A stretch of 7,969 bases of DNA. Origin: Chloroflexota bacterium. Lineage in GTDB: Bacteria > Chloroflexota > Anaerolineae > Anaerolineales > Anaerolineaceae. Made by a program: the position numbers and the translations under genes. Within the stretch, counting starts at the first letter, position 1. Every line of letters starts with the position of its first letter. Below the pieces are notes generated by a model. It had not been told where the DNA came from. It did no database searches and was given only the letters and a program-made list of their open reading frames with translations. Below, piece after piece: positions 5,877 through 7,969 of the stretch. Location of the stretch: contig JAAZIH010000089.1 in NCBI GenBank assembly GCA_012800995.1, forward strand, positions 1 to 7,969. Reading direction: 5' to 3'.

Positions 5877-7016
5877 ATGAGCCAAAGTTATCAACCAAAT
5901 CCTTATTCAGACCCAAAACACCCGGCTAACCTGGATCGACCTCAACAAACTTTTCAGCATAGACCGGAGCCACTCACACCCGCCGATTACGACCGGAATG
6001 ACTGGCAAGCCATGTATGATCGCCCTCCCAAAAAAGCGAAGTCAGCTGTACCCGCGGCTTTCATTGGCGTCATCATTGCTTTTGTGCTCTTTGGTGCGGC
6101 TTTAGGTGCTTTTTCGCTTTTGTCAAAACGCACAAAAAGCCAGCCACAGAGCTATAGCCCTAACACCCAGTTTGACCAGCAAATAGAGTCTCCCGCTGAT
6201 AGTTATTCGGCGCCCCAACAGGGACAACAAGAATCCATTCCTGAACCTGTGAAAGAAGAGCCAACACCTGTCCCGCAGCAACCAGCACAAAATGTTTTCC
6301 CAACCAGCACTCAGCCGGTAAGCCAATCAATCGGTCAGAAAAGCAGTCCTGAGCCTGTTTACGCCTCGATTGATAACTATAAAACCCCGACAACCGGGAT
6401 GAGCCGACCGAATCAGTCTTGTCCTGCAACGATGTTGGGCGTTGGAGACAGTGCCTATGGCAATCCACCTACCGGTGGCGGCACAATGCGCGATGGCCCA
6501 TATGGAAAAATTGAAGGGCATGCGGCGGATAAATTTTATGCCGGCGCGATTTTTGAAGTAATTGAGGGGCCTGTATGTGACGCCAGCGTGAATATGTTCA
6601 AGGTCAAAACCAGTTGGGATACTGAATACTGGGTTCCCGAAGCTCCTGGCGATGGAAGCGAATGGTGGTTGTTGCCTTTGCATATGCGTCACGTATGCCC
6701 AAATGCCAAGCCGACCCGGCTCTTGGTGGGCATGAAAGCATTTGTGCTTGAATATCCGGACGATCCGGTCGAGGTTTATCCGGAGCCCATTTTGGACGAA
6801 TCCAAAATTTTGTATCTCATTCAACCCACACAACATGATCCAAGCAAGTCTTATCGCCAACCGACGGAAGTTTTTGAGCTGCTCAAAGGACCGCATTGTG
6901 ATGGTAAAGGTGCCAACTGGTGGTATGTCCGCGTTCAAAATGACATTGAAGGCTGGATTCGCGAGACTGGCCCAAGGCATGACTACTATTATATAGGGCC
7001 ATACTTCGGCCCATAA
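5877..7016 (+). CDS. Membrane-anchored protein with two SH3b-like domains (paralogue A)
   Basis: I do not recognise a named family for this 379-residue protein. Domains in order: a Pro/Tyr/Asp-rich N-terminal tail (1-55) without a signal peptide; one membrane helix (about 57-81) preceded by 'PPKKAK' and followed by 'SKRTK'; a Gln/Pro/Ser-rich linker (about 88-178); and two SH3b-like repeats, about 180-272 and 273-365. The repeats are recognised by 'FEVIEGPVCDA' (226-236) with 'YWVPE' (251-255), and 'FELLKGPHCDG' (333-343) with 'WWYVRV' (348-353) and 'GWIRE' (359-363). Each repeat holds one Cys pair (182/234 and 274/341), probably a disulfide outside the cell. With the tail inside and the repeats outside, it would be a bitopic surface protein. 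SH3b domains often bind peptidoglycan or peptides; the ligand here is unknown. It is followed by a homologous gene 18 bp away, probably in the same operon. Confidence 0.75.
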   Translation: MSQSYQPNPYSDPKHPANLDRPQQTFQHRPEPLTPADYDRNDWQAMYDRPPKKAKSAVPAAFIGVIIAFVLFGAALGAFSLLSKRTKSQPQSYSPNTQFDQQIESPADSYSAPQQGQQESIPEPVKEEPTPVPQQPAQNVFPTSTQPVSQSIGQKSSPEPVYASIDNYKTPTTGMSRPNQSCPATMLGVGDSAYGNPPTGGGTMRDGPYGKIEGHAADKFYAGAIFEVIEGPVCDASVNMFKVKTSWDTEYWVPEAPGDGSEWWLLPLHMRHVCPNAKPTRLLVGMKAFVLEYPDDPVEVYPEPILDESKILYLIQPTQHDPSKSYRQPTEVFELLKGPHCDGKGANWWYVRVQNDIEGWIRETGPRHDYYYIGPYFGP

Positions 7017-7017
7017 A

Positions 7018-7023
7018 AAGGAG
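7018..7023 (+). promoter_or_regulatory. Probable ribosome binding site of the second SH3b protein gene
   Basis: AAGGAG follows the stop of the first paralogue by one base but stands 11 bases from the ATG at 7035, longer than usual. A second, shorter AAGG (7028-7031) is only three bases from the ATG. Re-initiation after the upstream gene may help. Confidence 0.45.
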
Positions 7024-7034
7024 CGTTAAGGTAA

Positions 7035-7969
7035 ATGCAAAACCCAGCTGATTTTGACCGGTCAAATAACGGCCACTTTGAAAATATGCCTAATGAGGCG
7101 CCAGGTCGCGTATATTACAATGACTACACCGGGGGTGAGTATTATCCGCCTTACTCCCAAGGGCAAATAAATTATCCTCCCTATATGCCACCAAAGAAAA
7201 ACAATAGCTGGTTAGCACCAGTGATGGGCGTACTTGGGGCTTTGGTGATCTTTTTAATTGTCTTCTTGATTATTAAGTTCCAGGATAAAAAGAACACCCA
7301 GGTTGAATACGATAATCAAACCGGGCTATTCTCAAACATCTTTTCACAGGAAACTGAGAGCATATCCGTCCCGGATAGCTTTACGCAGTCAAATGACGAT
7401 TTGTTAGCCACACTCAGGGCGCGGGAAGTTGAGCTTACCCAGGAATCTCTGGAGCAAACGCTCACCGCGCTCAGCCACCCAAGCGAAACGCCACCGCCAA
7501 CCGCCACTTCCAATCGCTGCAACTATTCAGCATTCAATGTGGGCGATTCGGCCTGGGTTCGTTCTGGAATTGGTATTATCGAGTTGATGAATTCACCAAG
7601 CATAAATGCTTCAAGCAAAAGGTCACTGTCTGCGGGTGCGGTTCTGTTGATTGTAGGAAGATCTGAGTGTGTGGATGGCGATATCATGTGGCAGGTAAAA
7701 ACCACTCATATGGAAACAGGTTGGGTTTATGAGTCGCGATTTGGACAGTCTCAGCTTCAACGCATTGAAACAATCAACTATTGTCCCGGGCGATTGCCGG
7801 GCAGGCTTACGGTTAATGGCTATGGTTTCGTGCAGGAAGAACCCAAACTGCGCAACATAATGCGTGTGGAACCAAACAGCAATTCAGCAGAGACGAATCG
7901 CATTCATCCAGGGCAAACTTTCTTGGTCTTAGCGGGGCCTGAATGCGCATCGGGGCAAATCTGGTGGAA
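7035..7969 (+). CDS. Membrane-anchored protein with SH3b-like domains (paralogue B, cut off by window edge)
   Basis: There are 311 codons to the window end with no stop. The layout repeats the upstream gene. It has a Tyr/Pro-rich N-terminal tail (1-57) with 'NPADFDR' (3-9), echoing 'TPADYDR' of paralogue A, and 'PPKKNNSW' before one membrane helix (about 59-81). A linker follows with a probably helical Glu/Leu-rich stretch (120-147) and 'PPPTAT' (153-158). The first SH3b-like repeat (about 162-235) has 'CNYSAFNVGDSAWV' (162-175), 'GRSECVDG' (208-215) and 'TGWVYES' (228-234). The second (from 250) has 'LAGPECASG' (299-307) ending in 'WW' at the edge. The Cys pairs 162/212 and 250/304 match the pattern of the neighbour. 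Probably co-transcribed with paralogue A, 18 bp upstream; a bitopic envelope protein of unknown ligand. More repeats could lie beyond the window. Confidence 0.75.
   Translation, partial: MQNPADFDRSNNGHFENMPNEAPGRVYYNDYTGGEYYPPYSQGQINYPPYMPPKKNNSWLAPVMGVLGALVIFLIVFLIIKFQDKKNTQVEYDNQTGLFSNIFSQETESISVPDSFTQSNDDLLATLRAREVELTQESLEQTLTALSHPSETPPPTATSNRCNYSAFNVGDSAWVRSGIGIIELMNSPSINASSKRSLSAGAVLLIVGRSECVDGDIMWQVKTTHMETGWVYESRFGQSQLQRIETINYCPGRLPGRLTVNGYGFVQEEPKLRNIMRVEPNSNSAETNRIHPGQTFLVLAGPECASGQIWW

Noticed and set aside
6327..6980. A 217-codon minus-strand frame opposite the first SH3b gene
   Set aside because: It is antisense to a well-supported gene with a strong ribosome binding site, and its translation has no family motifs; it is a shadow of the coding strand.

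Overview
The window looks like an ordinary bacterial chromosome segment of moderate GC. The best guess for the host is a Chloroflexota (Anaerolineae-like) bacterium. This is inference, based mainly on the two membrane-anchored proteins at the right end, whose SH3b-like domains carry the 'GPxC...WW.V...GW..E' signature I associate with that group. There are seven protein-coding genes, two of them cut by the window edges. I see no RNA genes, insertion sequences, phage genes or CRISPR arrays.

Left part, minus strand: a truncated AmpG/PAT-like major facilitator transporter (1-1068), preceded by a multi-pass GT-C type (family 39-like) glycosyltransferase (1147-2748). The glycosyltransferase reads away from hutI across an 87-bp divergent promoter region.

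Centre, plus strand: hutI (imidazolonepropionase) overlaps by one base (TAATG) with a small HD-domain phosphohydrolase gene, so the two are probably translationally coupled. No hutH or hutU is in view. The hutI promoter appears to place the transcript start on or next to the ATG, suggesting a leaderless mRNA. A 186-bp gap follows. It contains two perfect DnaA boxes (TTATCCACA) in direct orientation exactly 21 bp apart, plus one near-perfect box in inverted orientation, followed by an extended -10 promoter for an inositol-monophosphatase-family gene. That gene ends at a strong intrinsic terminator.

Right part, plus strand: after the terminator, a new promoter and a strong ribosome binding site lead into two tandem paralogues 18 bp apart. 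Each has a Pro/Tyr-rich N-terminal tail, one membrane helix, a low-complexity linker and two SH3b-like domains, each with its own cysteine pair. The second gene runs off the window. The family function is not known to me; a role in binding the cell envelope or an extracellular ligand is inference.

The most unusual features are the DnaA-box cluster far from any visible replication gene, the paired SH3b anchor proteins, and the hutI-HD gene pair. No complete, clearly new biological system is evident.
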